A stretch of 32,482 bases of DNA from an uncultured Bacteroidota bacterium (lineage in GTDB: Bacteria > Bacteroidota > Bacteroidia > Bacteroidales > GCA-2748055): assembly GCA_937129385.1 (NCBI GenBank), contig CAKZNC010000220.1, positions 1 to 32,482 on the forward strand, in the 5' to 3' direction. The notes under the pieces are model-generated. The model was not told where the DNA came from, searched no databases, and saw only the letters and a program-made list of their open reading frames with translations. Each line of letters opens with the position of its first letter. The first letter of the stretch is position 1. Made by a program: the position numbers and the translations under genes. Below, piece by piece: positions 1 to 5,991 of this stretch.

Positions 1-1
1 T

Positions 2-82
2 CAACCCGAAATTGGAGATTTCCGGGACTGGAAAGAGATTGATGAGTGGGGCAGGAGAATTGCAGACACCTTGAATAGCTGA
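2..82 (+). CDS. 3' end of an unidentified gene (26 residues visible)
   Basis: An open frame enters from the left edge and stops at TGA 80-82. The visible tail contains DFRDWKEIDEWGRRIADTL, an amphipathic helix that looks like real protein. Its composition is reminiscent of the C-terminal helix of flavodoxin-like proteins, but this is only an impression from a short piece. An alternative is that this frame is the upstream part of the HTH gene that follows, separated from it by a one-base frameshift near 74-82, because RIADTLN followed by LICKG (frame 1) would resemble the first helix of a LuxR HTH. Confidence 0.35.
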   Translation, partial: QPEIGDFRDWKEIDEWGRRIADTLNS

Positions 83-231
83 TTTGCAAGGGCATGTCCA
101 ACCAGGAGATCAGTGATTCACTTTATATTTCGCTTCAGACCGTAAAAGACCATGTGCACAGGATCTTCACCAAGACGGGAGTGAAGAACAGGGTGCAGCT
201 CACCAATCTTGTGGACCGGGGAGATTCATGA
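79..231 (+). pseudogene. LuxR/FixJ-type HTH remnant
   Basis: Frame 1 from 79 to TGA 229-231 encodes the last three helices of a GerE/LuxR DNA-binding domain: LICKGMSNQEISDSLYIS, then a recognition helix with QTVKDHVHRIF and a closing KTGVKNRVQL segment. The frame is closed upstream by TAG at 76-78 and by tandem TGA at 40-45, so no intact HTH helix 1 or receiver domain is joined to it. The only in-frame ATG is at 94-96, inside the domain, giving about 45 residues, too short for a working response regulator. I read it as the 3' remnant of a regulator broken by a frameshift or nonsense change. A sequencing error is the main alternative. Confidence 0.5.
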
Positions 232-292
232 TCCTGTATTTCGGTTTTGGCCGACCTTCATTTCGATTATCTTTGCGGTTAAACATTCCATC

Positions 293-784
293 ATGACCCA
301 GAAGGACCGTGTACTTGAAGTTTTGAATACGCTGGACATCCCTTTCGAGATCCATGAGCACAAGCCCCTTCCCACGATCGAAGTGGCCATGGAGGTTTGG
401 AAAGACATTGACTGCACCCATTGTAAAAACCTCTTTTTCAGGAATCACAAGGGGAACAGGCACTACCTGGTCATCCTGGAGTCAAATCACAAGCTGGATA
501 TCAGGGACCTGGAGCAGCGACTCAGGCAGGGCAAGATCTCATTTGCATCACAAAAGCGCATGGACAAATACCTTGGAGTCGAGGCAGGATCTGTGAGTCC
601 GTTCGGGCTGATCAATGACTCCGAAAACCATGTCCATATATTCCTGGACAGAAACCTGCTCAATGCAGAAAAGATCAGTTTCCACCCGAACATCAATACC
701 GCTTCCGTGGTCATCACCCTTGATGATTTTAAAAGATACCTTGAGTGGACTGGCAACAGCTACGAATTTCTTGAATTGTACTGA
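293..784 (+). CDS. YbaK/ProX-type aminoacyl-tRNA editing deacylase
   Basis: A 163-residue single-domain protein of the YbaK/EbsC superfamily, closest in look to the ProX/PrdX (ProXp-ala) branch, which hydrolyses Ala-tRNA(Pro) made in error by prolyl-tRNA synthetase and acts free in the cytoplasm. Visible family marks are CKNLFF with Lys45 (the conserved substrate-contacting lysine), a YLVIL strand near 58-62, and GSVSPFGL at 99-106, the hallmark GSVTPFGL loop. The length is normal. I chose ATG 293 because the frame extends upstream only through non-family sequence that overlaps the HTH remnant. It stands alone, with an unrelated membrane protein downstream. Substrate specificity (alanine, cysteine or another residue) cannot be settled from sequence alone. 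Confidence 0.85.
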   Translation: MTQKDRVLEVLNTLDIPFEIHEHKPLPTIEVAMEVWKDIDCTHCKNLFFRNHKGNRHYLVILESNHKLDIRDLEQRLRQGKISFASQKRMDKYLGVEAGSVSPFGLINDSENHVHIFLDRNLLNAEKISFHPNINTASVVITLDDFKRYLEWTGNSYEFLELY

Positions 785-865
785 GGTACCAGTTGTTCAC
801 CGAATATTTACCGGGATTCCTCAGAATAATTTGCGTTCCAGCGGAGAATGGTCGATTTTCGTTGA

Positions 866-1264
866 ATGATGAACCAAAAAATCAACACTATGGATGAAAA
901 CCGCGCAAAAAGTCATGTCACCCTGGTGGGGGTATTGCACATCTGTTTTGGTGCGCTGGCACTGATCGGTGCAATGGTTGTATTGTTTTCACTGAATTTT
1001 GCAAGATCATTTGTTGCCCCAGAGGATGAGCTTGCCAGGCAGATCCTGGCTTCACTTGGAGTGGTGATCCCGTTGCTTATCGGTATCATCGGCCTTATCG
1101 ACATCTTTGCCGGGGCGTCACTGTTCAGCTACCAGAAATGGTCAAGGATCCTGGTCATCATCATCTCTGCGATCAACTGCCTGAGTTTCCCCATCGGAAC
1201 GGCGAAAGGGGTTTACTCCATCTGGGCATTGATGCAGCCTGAAGTACAGGATATGTTCAAATAG
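866..1264 (+). CDS. small integral membrane protein, function unknown
   Basis: A 132-residue protein with about three hydrophobic segments (roughly residues 19-44, 63-86 and 93-117) and a short polar N-terminus. I do not recognise the family. The start could be ATG 866, ATG 869 or ATG 890 (MDENRAKS), and the last gives the more usual short polar lead before the first span. It lies 81 bases after the deacylase gene and is convergent with the hydrogenase operon. A possible -7-like sequence (TAATTTG) near 825 is one base short of the TAnnTTTG pattern, so I do not call it. Nothing in the sequence points to a substrate or partner. Confidence 0.65.
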   Translation: MMNQKINTMDENRAKSHVTLVGVLHICFGALALIGAMVVLFSLNFARSFVAPEDELARQILASLGVVIPLLIGIIGLIDIFAGASLFSYQKWSRILVIIISAINCLSFPIGTAKGVYSIWALMQPEVQDMFK

Positions 1265-1351
1265 CTCCTCAAAGGTGCAACAGGATCCCCGCGTATCATT
1301 CAGCCCGCAGGGCACAGATAACAGAGAGCATTCCGGGAAAAAGGGCGAGGC

Positions 1352-3133
1352 TTAGTACCTCTCCCTCTCTTTGTAATGGGTATGCAACAGCTCGTGGGAT
1401 TTATGTCCCAGCGGTTCACCAAGGAAGTTCTTGTACAATTTCAGCACCTCCGGGTTCTCATGTGATTTCCGGATGGCCAGGTGCATATCTTCATCATAGA
1501 TGGCTGCGGCACGTTTTTCCCTGATCTCCTGGTTGGTCGGAATCGGTTGTCCGCCTCCGCCCAGGCAACCGCCCGGACAGGCCATCACCTCGATGAAATG
1601 GACCTCAATTTTCCCATCCTTCACGGCCTGCATGAGCTCCCTGGCATATGAGAGTCCGTGTGCAACCGCGCATTTGAGCTCCACACCTTCCAGGAATGAC
1701 CACTCCTCCACGCAATCTTCAAGGAGAACCGATGCCTGCCGGACCCCTTCAAACCCCCTTACCGGGGTGATGTTCAGATTTTCAAACGGCACTTCCCTGC
1801 CGGTGATGATTTCGTAGGCCGTCCTCAGTGCAGCTTCCATCACACCACCTGTGGCGCCAAAGATCACAGCAGCACCGGAGGAATCCCCCATCAGGCGGTC
1901 AAATTTGTCCTCCTTGAGCATGGTAAAGTCGATCCCCGCCTGCCTGACCATCCTGGCCAGCTCACGTGTCGTGATCACATAGTCCACATCTTTGAAACCG
2001 CTCGACCTCATCTCGGGCCGGTCGGCTTCATATTTTTTGGCGGTGCAAGGCATGATGGATACGGTCACGATCTTCTTCGGATCAATTTCCCTGTCATTCG
2101 CATAATAGGTTTTTGCCAGTGCTCCGAACATCTGTTGAGGGGACTTGCAGGTGGATACATTTGGCAGGTATTCGGGAAATGTATGTTCAATGAACTTGAT
2201 CCATCCGGGTGAACAGGAGGTGGTCATGGGGAGTGCAACTTCAGGGTCTTTTTCCACCAGGGCCTTTTTCAGCCTGGTAAGCAATTCGGTGCCCTCTTCC
2301 AGTATGGTGAGGTCTGCTGTAAAATCGGTATCCAGCACAGCATCAAATCCCAGTCTTTTAAGTGCGGAAACCATTTTACCGGTGACCCGTTCCCCTGGTT
2401 CCAGTCCAAGGTCTTCACCGAGTCCCACCCTTACAGCGGGGGCCGTCTGTGCAACCACATGCACTTCCGGATCAAGGATGGCGTCCCAAACCTCATCGAG
2501 ATAGGTTCTTTCCACCAGGGCCCCTGTTGGACATCTGTTGATACATTGACCGCAATTGGTGCAAATGACCTCCGCCATGGAGTGGTCATAAAAGGTACTG
2601 ATCTTTTGTGCTTCTCCCTTGTGGGCGACACAAAGCGCATTCACCCCCTGCAGTTGTTCGCAGGTACGTACACAGCGCTGGCAGCGGATGCATTTGCTGT
2701 CATCCTTCTGAATAGATGGTGAATAGCGGTCGATCGTATAATCCTTGTGGTGGATCAGGTCGAGGAAGATGTGGTCTCCCACACTGAATTCATTGGAGAG
2801 GTTTTGCAGTTCGCATTGTCCGTTTTTATAACACTTGGTACAGTCGGCGTTGTGTTCAGACAACAACAGCTCGATGACATGTTTTCTTGCGGTTCGTACC
2901 TTGAGAGAATTTGTGAGTATCTGCATTCCCTCCGCCACCGGTGTGGCACAAGCTGCAAGCAGCGCTTTTCCCCCGAGCTGTTCAACCACACATACCCTGC
3001 AGTTCCCGGCCACACAAAGGTCGTCGTGGTGACAGAGAACGGGAATCCTGAAATTCAATTGCCTGGCGGCCTCAAGTATGGTTGTTCCTTCCTGAACTTC
3101 AACCAGCAGACCGTTTATTGATAATTTAACCAT
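1352..3133 (-). CDS. hydA: [FeFe]-hydrogenase catalytic subunit (HydA/HndD type)
   Basis: The 593-residue catalytic subunit makes or consumes H2 at the H-cluster in the cytoplasm. Domain order: 2Fe-2S ferredoxin-like domain (Cys34, 45, 48, 62), His-Cys3 4Fe-4S site (His94, Cys98, 101, 107), two 4Fe-4S sites (Cys148, 151, 154, 158 and Cys191, 194, 197, 201), then the H-cluster domain with L1 TSCSPGW (305-311), L2 MPCTAKK (361-367) and L3 ACPGGCLGGGGQP (518-530), followed by the small-subunit-like tail. L1 has Ser where the classical motif has a second Cys. The C-terminal 2Fe-2S domain found on some bifurcating HydA proteins is absent. It is last in the operon, 20 bases after hydB. No hydE, hydF or hydG maturation gene is in the window, so the H-cluster must be assembled from genes elsewhere. 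Confidence 0.95.
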   Translation of the reverse strand: MVKLSINGLLVEVQEGTTILEAARQLNFRIPVLCHHDDLCVAGNCRVCVVEQLGGKALLAACATPVAEGMQILTNSLKVRTARKHVIELLLSEHNADCTKCYKNGQCELQNLSNEFSVGDHIFLDLIHHKDYTIDRYSPSIQKDDSKCIRCQRCVRTCEQLQGVNALCVAHKGEAQKISTFYDHSMAEVICTNCGQCINRCPTGALVERTYLDEVWDAILDPEVHVVAQTAPAVRVGLGEDLGLEPGERVTGKMVSALKRLGFDAVLDTDFTADLTILEEGTELLTRLKKALVEKDPEVALPMTTSCSPGWIKFIEHTFPEYLPNVSTCKSPQQMFGALAKTYYANDREIDPKKIVTVSIMPCTAKKYEADRPEMRSSGFKDVDYVITTRELARMVRQAGIDFTMLKEDKFDRLMGDSSGAAVIFGATGGVMEAALRTAYEIITGREVPFENLNITPVRGFEGVRQASVLLEDCVEEWSFLEGVELKCAVAHGLSYARELMQAVKDGKIEVHFIEVMACPGGCLGGGGQPIPTNQEIREKRAAAIYDEDMHLAIRKSHENPEVLKLYKNFLGEPLGHKSHELLHTHYKERERY

Positions 3134-3153
3134 ATCCGAAATTTTTCTTGTAA

Positions 3154-4314
3154 TTAATAGATGATCTCTTCCTTAAAATTGTCGACGATGGAACTGAATG
3201 CGTTACCAACAGACTGACCGAGTCCGCATTTTGCAGCGATTTTCATGGTTGCAGCCAGTTTGACCAGTTCATCCAGGTATTTGATACTTTTCTCGCCCTT
3301 CTTCACAGCCTCGATCCCTTTCAGGAGCTGCTGGCAGCCAACCCGGCAAGGGGTGCACTGACCGCAGGATTCCTCGGCAAAAAAATCAAGGTAATTGTGC
3401 AAGACATTGTACATGGACCGTGAACTGTTAAACAATTTCATCGACCCCCCTGTGGGTACTCCTTCAAATCCGATGATGGTCTCATCGAATCGTTTCCGGG
3501 GTACACAAAATCCGGCAGCACCACCAACCTGCACGGCCTTGGTGTCTCCGTCGCCAAATTCCTCAACAAATTCCTTGACACTCATCCCCAGTTCCAGTTC
3601 GAAAATACCAGCCTTGGGAGTATCCCCTGAAACGGAGAACACTTTCGACCCACGGGAGTCCTTGGTACCCATCTCCTTGAAATGCATGGCACCGTACTTC
3701 TGGATCATCACTGTGTATACCAGGGTCTCGACATTGTTGATACATGTGGGTTTGTTGAAGAGTCCCTCTTTCGTTGGATAGGGGGGTTTGTTCCTTGGTT
3801 CTCCGCGCCTGCCTTCGATAGACTCAAAGAGGGCGCTCTCTTCACCACAGATGTATGCCCCGCTTCCCAGGCGAAGGTGGATGGTGAAGGGATGACCCAT
3901 CTTTTTCATCAGTCCATGGAAATCTTTCAGCCGCTCCTCCAGCTTTGGAACCAGGAACTTGTATTCGCCGCGGAGGTAGATATACCCTATTTTGGCACCT
4001 ATGGCCCGGGACGCTATGGCCATGCCGCAGAAGACCTTTTCCGGTACCATGTCAAGAATTTCGCGATCCTTGAATGTGCCGGGTTCGCCTTCATCGGCGT
4101 TACATACAATGTATTTCTCGTCGTTCTTTTCCCTGGCTGCAAACTGCCATTTCAGTCCGGTTGGAAACCCAGCGCCTCCCCTGCCCTTCAGTCCTGAATC
4201 AATCACCGACTGGATGATCTCATCGGGTTTTGCTTCCATTACTTTTTCAAATATTTCTTTACAGGTGATCTTCTCAAAGATCAGGTCCACCCTGTGTACA
4301 GGTATCTTTTTCAT
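3154..4314 (-). CDS. hydB: NuoF-like NADH/FMN subunit of the hydrogenase (compact HydB)
   Basis: This 386-residue NuoF-type flavoprotein oxidises or reduces NAD(H) through FMN and passes electrons to HydA. GRGGAGFPTGLKW (44-56) and NADEGEPGTFKDR (72-84) form the FMN/NADH fold, and Cys317, Cys320, Cys323 (CGQCTPCR) with Cys363 should bind the single 4Fe-4S cluster. The protein begins directly at the NuoF core and ends just after Cys363. It therefore lacks both the N-terminal thioredoxin-like 2Fe-2S domain and the C-terminal two-cluster ferredoxin domain of the roughly 600-residue HydB/HndC of bifurcating enzymes. This compact form is what is known from NADH-dependent, ferredoxin-independent hydrogenases of syntrophs. 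It sits 21 bases after hydC. Confidence 0.93.
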   Translation of the reverse strand: MKKIPVHRVDLIFEKITCKEIFEKVMEAKPDEIIQSVIDSGLKGRGGAGFPTGLKWQFAAREKNDEKYIVCNADEGEPGTFKDREILDMVPEKVFCGMAIASRAIGAKIGYIYLRGEYKFLVPKLEERLKDFHGLMKKMGHPFTIHLRLGSGAYICGEESALFESIEGRRGEPRNKPPYPTKEGLFNKPTCINNVETLVYTVMIQKYGAMHFKEMGTKDSRGSKVFSVSGDTPKAGIFELELGMSVKEFVEEFGDGDTKAVQVGGAAGFCVPRKRFDETIIGFEGVPTGGSMKLFNSSRSMYNVLHNYLDFFAEESCGQCTPCRVGCQQLLKGIEAVKKGEKSIKYLDELVKLAATMKIAAKCGLGQSVGNAFSSIVDNFKEEIIY

Positions 4315-4335
4315 GAATGATTAATTTTCCTGGTT

Positions 4336-4803
4336 CTACCTATTTTTGATATATTCCCTGAGCACTTCGGTCACCTTTTTCGGAGTCAGATCGGTGTAGG
4401 GCTCATCATTGATCAATATTGCAGGTGCCTTGTGGCACCAACCGATACAGTTGGTCTCCAGCAAACTGAATTTCCTGTCGGCCGTTGTTTCTCCAATCTT
4501 GATCTTGAGTGTCTCTTCAATGGTTGAGAGGACTGAATTCTTTCCTTTCATGCTGCAGGAGATCGTTTTGCAGACCCTGATTACATATTTACCTTTCGGC
4601 CGGGAATCCAGGAATGAATAGAAGGTAGCGGTACCAAAGACAGCGGCGGCAGATATATCAAGTGCCCTGGCCACCTCCACCATGTCCTCGTCCGATAGGT
4701 AATTCTTTTCGGAAACGATCTCCTGGAGAATCGGCAGCAACGCATCCCTGGTTCTGCCATGTCTCTCGACCATGTCCTGGATCGAATCAGCAGTTATCAT
4801 CAT
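4336..4803 (-). CDS. hydC: NuoE-like 2Fe-2S subunit of the hydrogenase (HydC)
   Basis: A 155-residue thioredoxin-fold 2Fe-2S protein of the NuoE/HndA family, first gene of the hydrogenase operon. The cluster ligands are visible as Cys78 and Cys83 (CKTISC) and Cys119 and Cys123 (CIGWC), with the usual helical N-terminal half containing GTATFYSF at about 57-64. Length matches the family. Either of two ATG codons in tandem (4803 or 4800) could start it. It partners with the NuoF-like subunit at the diaphorase end of the complex. The region upstream holds two CRP/FNR-type palindromes and a possible -7 box, making this the likely promoter-proximal gene. Confidence 0.93.
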   Translation of the reverse strand: MMITADSIQDMVERHGRTRDALLPILQEIVSEKNYLSDEDMVEVARALDISAAAVFGTATFYSFLDSRPKGKYVIRVCKTISCSMKGKNSVLSTIEETLKIKIGETTADRKFSLLETNCIGWCHKAPAILINDEPYTDLTPKKVTEVLREYIKNR

Positions 4804-4827
4804 AGCAGTAATGGTTTTGTTGGTTTA

Positions 4828-4835
4828 AAAATTTA
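4828..4835 (-). promoter_or_regulatory. tentative -7 box of the hydCBA promoter
   Basis: On the minus strand this reads TAAATTTT, one base off the Bacteroidota TAnnTTTG box. A start site near 4822-4824 would put the centre of the palindrome at 4851-4876 about 40-42 bases upstream, the standard class II position for a CRP/FNR activator. No good -33 TTTG is seen, as expected for an activator-dependent promoter. This is inference from spacing. Confidence 0.3.
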
Positions 4836-4850
4836 ATAGTCAATAATTTC

Positions 4851-4876
4851 TATATTGTGAAACGAATCACAATATA
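4851..4876. promoter_or_regulatory. CRP/FNR-type palindrome, proximal hydrogenase site
   Basis: A perfect inverted repeat with 10-base arms (TATATTGTGA and TCACAATATA) around a 6-base spacer. The core TGTGA-N6-TCACA matches the CRP consensus, and the longer TTGTGA-N6-TCACAA form resembles sites described for HcpR-type and other CRP/FNR-family regulators. It lies 48 bases upstream of the hydC start codon and about 365 bases from folA, so the hydrogenase operon is the likely target. Confidence 0.75.
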
Positions 4877-4900
4877 ACAGAACGAATATAATTTCTTTAT

Positions 4901-4916
4901 TGTGATTTCTATCACA
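4901..4916. promoter_or_regulatory. CRP/FNR-type palindrome, distal hydrogenase site
   Basis: A second exact TGTGA-N6-TCACA site with spacer TTTCTA, centred 45 bases upstream of the first. Arms match over 5 bases, and the flanks do not extend the dyad except for the left-side A/T context. A pair of such sites suggests cooperative or dual control of the same promoter. Confidence 0.6.
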
Positions 4917-5206
4917 CTAAATCTGCTTTTATGTTCACATTCGGAAATTAATATTAATTCTAAATTAGAATAGAGGATTAAAACATTGTAGGTAAGAGGA
5001 TTGCAGAATTTGTTAAATTTTTGATCCCAATAGGTTGTTTTGGGATTTTTCTGTATAATTTGCACGGAAAGAGCCGACCAGGGGTAACCACCGCTTTGTT
5101 TTCCATGCTGCTGCATCCGGAAATCATTGCATGAATTGCATCGAAAGACCCGGTTCTACCGAAATTTAGCTCAGAGCCTCACGTGATCTAAGCTGATGTT
5201 TTGGCT
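4917..5206. other. A+T-rich intergenic stretch, no gene seen
   Basis: Between the hydrogenase regulatory sites and the folA upstream palindrome I find no credible coding frame, RNA gene or terminator. The one longer minus-strand frame here runs through the CRP/FNR palindromes and has low-complexity, non-protein-like composition. Direction and position of the folA promoter are not clear. Confidence 0.5.
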
Positions 5207-5224
5207 TTCAGAAAATTTTCTGAA
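5207..5224. promoter_or_regulatory. 18-base perfect palindrome upstream of folA
   Basis: TTCAGAAAATTTTCTGAA is identical to its reverse complement and ends 16 bases before the folA ATG. It could be an operator for a dimeric regulator. Transcribed, it could also fold into a 7-pair stem with an AATT loop just ahead of the start codon. No matching copy was noticed elsewhere in the window. Confidence 0.45.
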
Positions 5225-5240
5225 TCAATACTATAAAAAT

Positions 5241-5750
5241 ATGATCCTTTCCCACATAGTAGCCGTTTCGAAGAATTTTGTGATTGGAAACAACCAGGAA
5301 CTTCCCTGGAAAATGCCCGAAGATCTGCGATACTTTCACCAGGTAACAGCGGGACACATTGTTGTCATGGGGCGCAAGAATTACGAGGCCAATGGAAAAG
5401 CCCTGCGAAACAGGACCAACATCGTGATAACGCGCAGCGAATCTTTCAGGCCCGGGGATGCCATTGTCGCCGGGTCTATTGATGAAGCCCTCCGGGTTGC
5501 CGGGAGCTATCGGCCTGAAGAATGTTTCATCGTCGGGGGTGGAGAGATCTACAGGCAGACCCTTGACATGGTGGACAGGATCTATATTACGGTCATCGAT
5601 ACAGAGGTTCAGGGGGATACTTATTACCCGGAGATCGACTTATCCGACTACAGGATCATCTCTAAGATCAGTAAAAAAGCTGATGCGGAGAATCCATTTG
5701 ATCATACATATTATATAGTGGAGAGTGGAGAGTGGAGAGTTAAGAGTTAA
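5241..5750 (+). CDS. folA: dihydrofolate reductase
   Basis: A 169-residue DHFR that reduces dihydrofolate to tetrahydrofolate with NADPH in the cytoplasm. Family marks: IVAVSKNFVIGNNQELPWKM at the N-terminus, the catalytic acid in MPEDL (about residues 25-29), GRKNYEA (GRKTYES in most DHFRs), IVITRS, and the NADPH-binding IVGGGEIY. I start at ATG 5241 (MILSHIVAVS) because the 15 upstream in-frame residues do not belong to the family. The last residues (ESGEWRVKS) and the stop codon come from the heptanucleotide repeat beginning at 5718, so the natural C-terminus seems to have been rewritten by the repeat. No thyA is present nearby. Confidence 0.93.
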   Translation: MILSHIVAVSKNFVIGNNQELPWKMPEDLRYFHQVTAGHIVVMGRKNYEANGKALRNRTNIVITRSESFRPGDAIVAGSIDEALRVAGSYRPEECFIVGGGEIYRQTLDMVDRIYITVIDTEVQGDTYYPEIDLSDYRIISKISKKADAENPFDHTYYIVESGEWRVKS

Positions 5751-5801
5751 GAGTTAAGAGTTAAGAGCGGAGGGTCGAGGGTCGAGGGTCAAGGGTTGAG
5801 A
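5718..5801. repeat. heptanucleotide array, purine-rich half
   Basis: Twelve consecutive 7-base units: three GTGGAGA, four GTTAAGA, then GCGGAGG, two GTCGAGG, GTCAAGG and GTTGAGA. The phase never slips, although the unit changes stepwise. The 5' end overlaps the last codons of folA. The top strand is almost all purine plus T at fixed positions. An 11-base non-repeat segment (5802-5812) separates it from the next array. Confidence 0.9.
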
Positions 5802-5812
5802 GACTGAAGGCT

Positions 5813-5898
5813 GCCCGTTGCCCATTGCCCGTTGCCCATTGCCCATTGCCCTTTGCCCCTTGCCCTTTGCCCCTTGCCCCTTGCCCCTTGCCCCTTGC
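5813..5898. repeat. heptanucleotide array, pyrimidine-rich half
   Basis: Twelve units of GCCCNTT (GCCCGTT, GCCCATT, GCCCTTT, GCCCCTT) in perfect 7-base phase plus a final GC. The variable base drifts from G/A on the left to C on the right, where four GCCCCTT copies are identical. Its complement (GGGGCAA, GGGCAAT) resembles the GGGTCAA and GGGTCGA units of the left array, so the two halves form an imperfect inverted repeat. Confidence 0.92.
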
Positions 5899-5930
5899 AA
5901 TATAATCCAAAAACCACCGTTTTTAAAATA

Positions 5931-5946
5931 AACTAATCTTTTAGTT
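5931..5946. promoter_or_regulatory. BlaI-type operator, distal copy
   Basis: AACTAATCTTTTAGTT has 6-base arms AACTAA/TTAGTT around TCTT. It is an imperfect version of the perfect palindrome that begins exactly 20 bases downstream, so both sites would lie on the same face of the helix. It overlaps the -33 region of the promoter for the BlaI-like gene. Confidence 0.65.
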
Positions 5947-5950
5947 GGTA

Positions 5951-5966
5951 AACTAAATATTTAGTT
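5951..5966. promoter_or_regulatory. BlaI-type operator, proximal copy
   Basis: AACTAAATATTTAGTT is a perfect 16-base palindrome with an ACT-N8-AGT core, similar in layout to the dyads bound by BlaI/MecI dimers. It sits directly between the -33 region and the -7 box, so occupancy should block transcription of the blaI-blaR1-like operon, the usual autorepression in this family. Confidence 0.7.
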
Positions 5967-5967
5967 A

Positions 5968-5975
5968 TATATTTG
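5968..5975 (+). promoter_or_regulatory. -7 box of the blaI-like operon
   Basis: TATATTTG is an exact match to the Bacteroidota TAnnTTTG -7 element. A weak -33 element (GTTG, 5944-5947) lies 20 bases upstream. A start near 5981 leaves a short leader before the ATG at 5992 or 6001. Confidence 0.65.
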
Positions 5976-5991
5976 TACAGAACTTTGAGAA

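Noticed and set aside
1265-1351. Terminator between the convergent membrane-protein and hydA genes
   Set aside because: No G+C-rich stem followed by T residues on either strand could be found.
3682-4197. Plus-strand open frame of 171 codons opposite hydB
   Set aside because: A shadow of the well-supported NuoF-like gene on the other strand.
4850-5116. Minus-strand open frame of 88 codons upstream of hydC
   Set aside because: It crosses both CRP/FNR palindromes, sits in A+T-rich intergenic DNA and has no family-like composition or start context.
5718-5898. CRISPR-like array
   Set aside because: The units are 7 bases with no spacers and no cas genes nearby; this is a simple tandem repeat.
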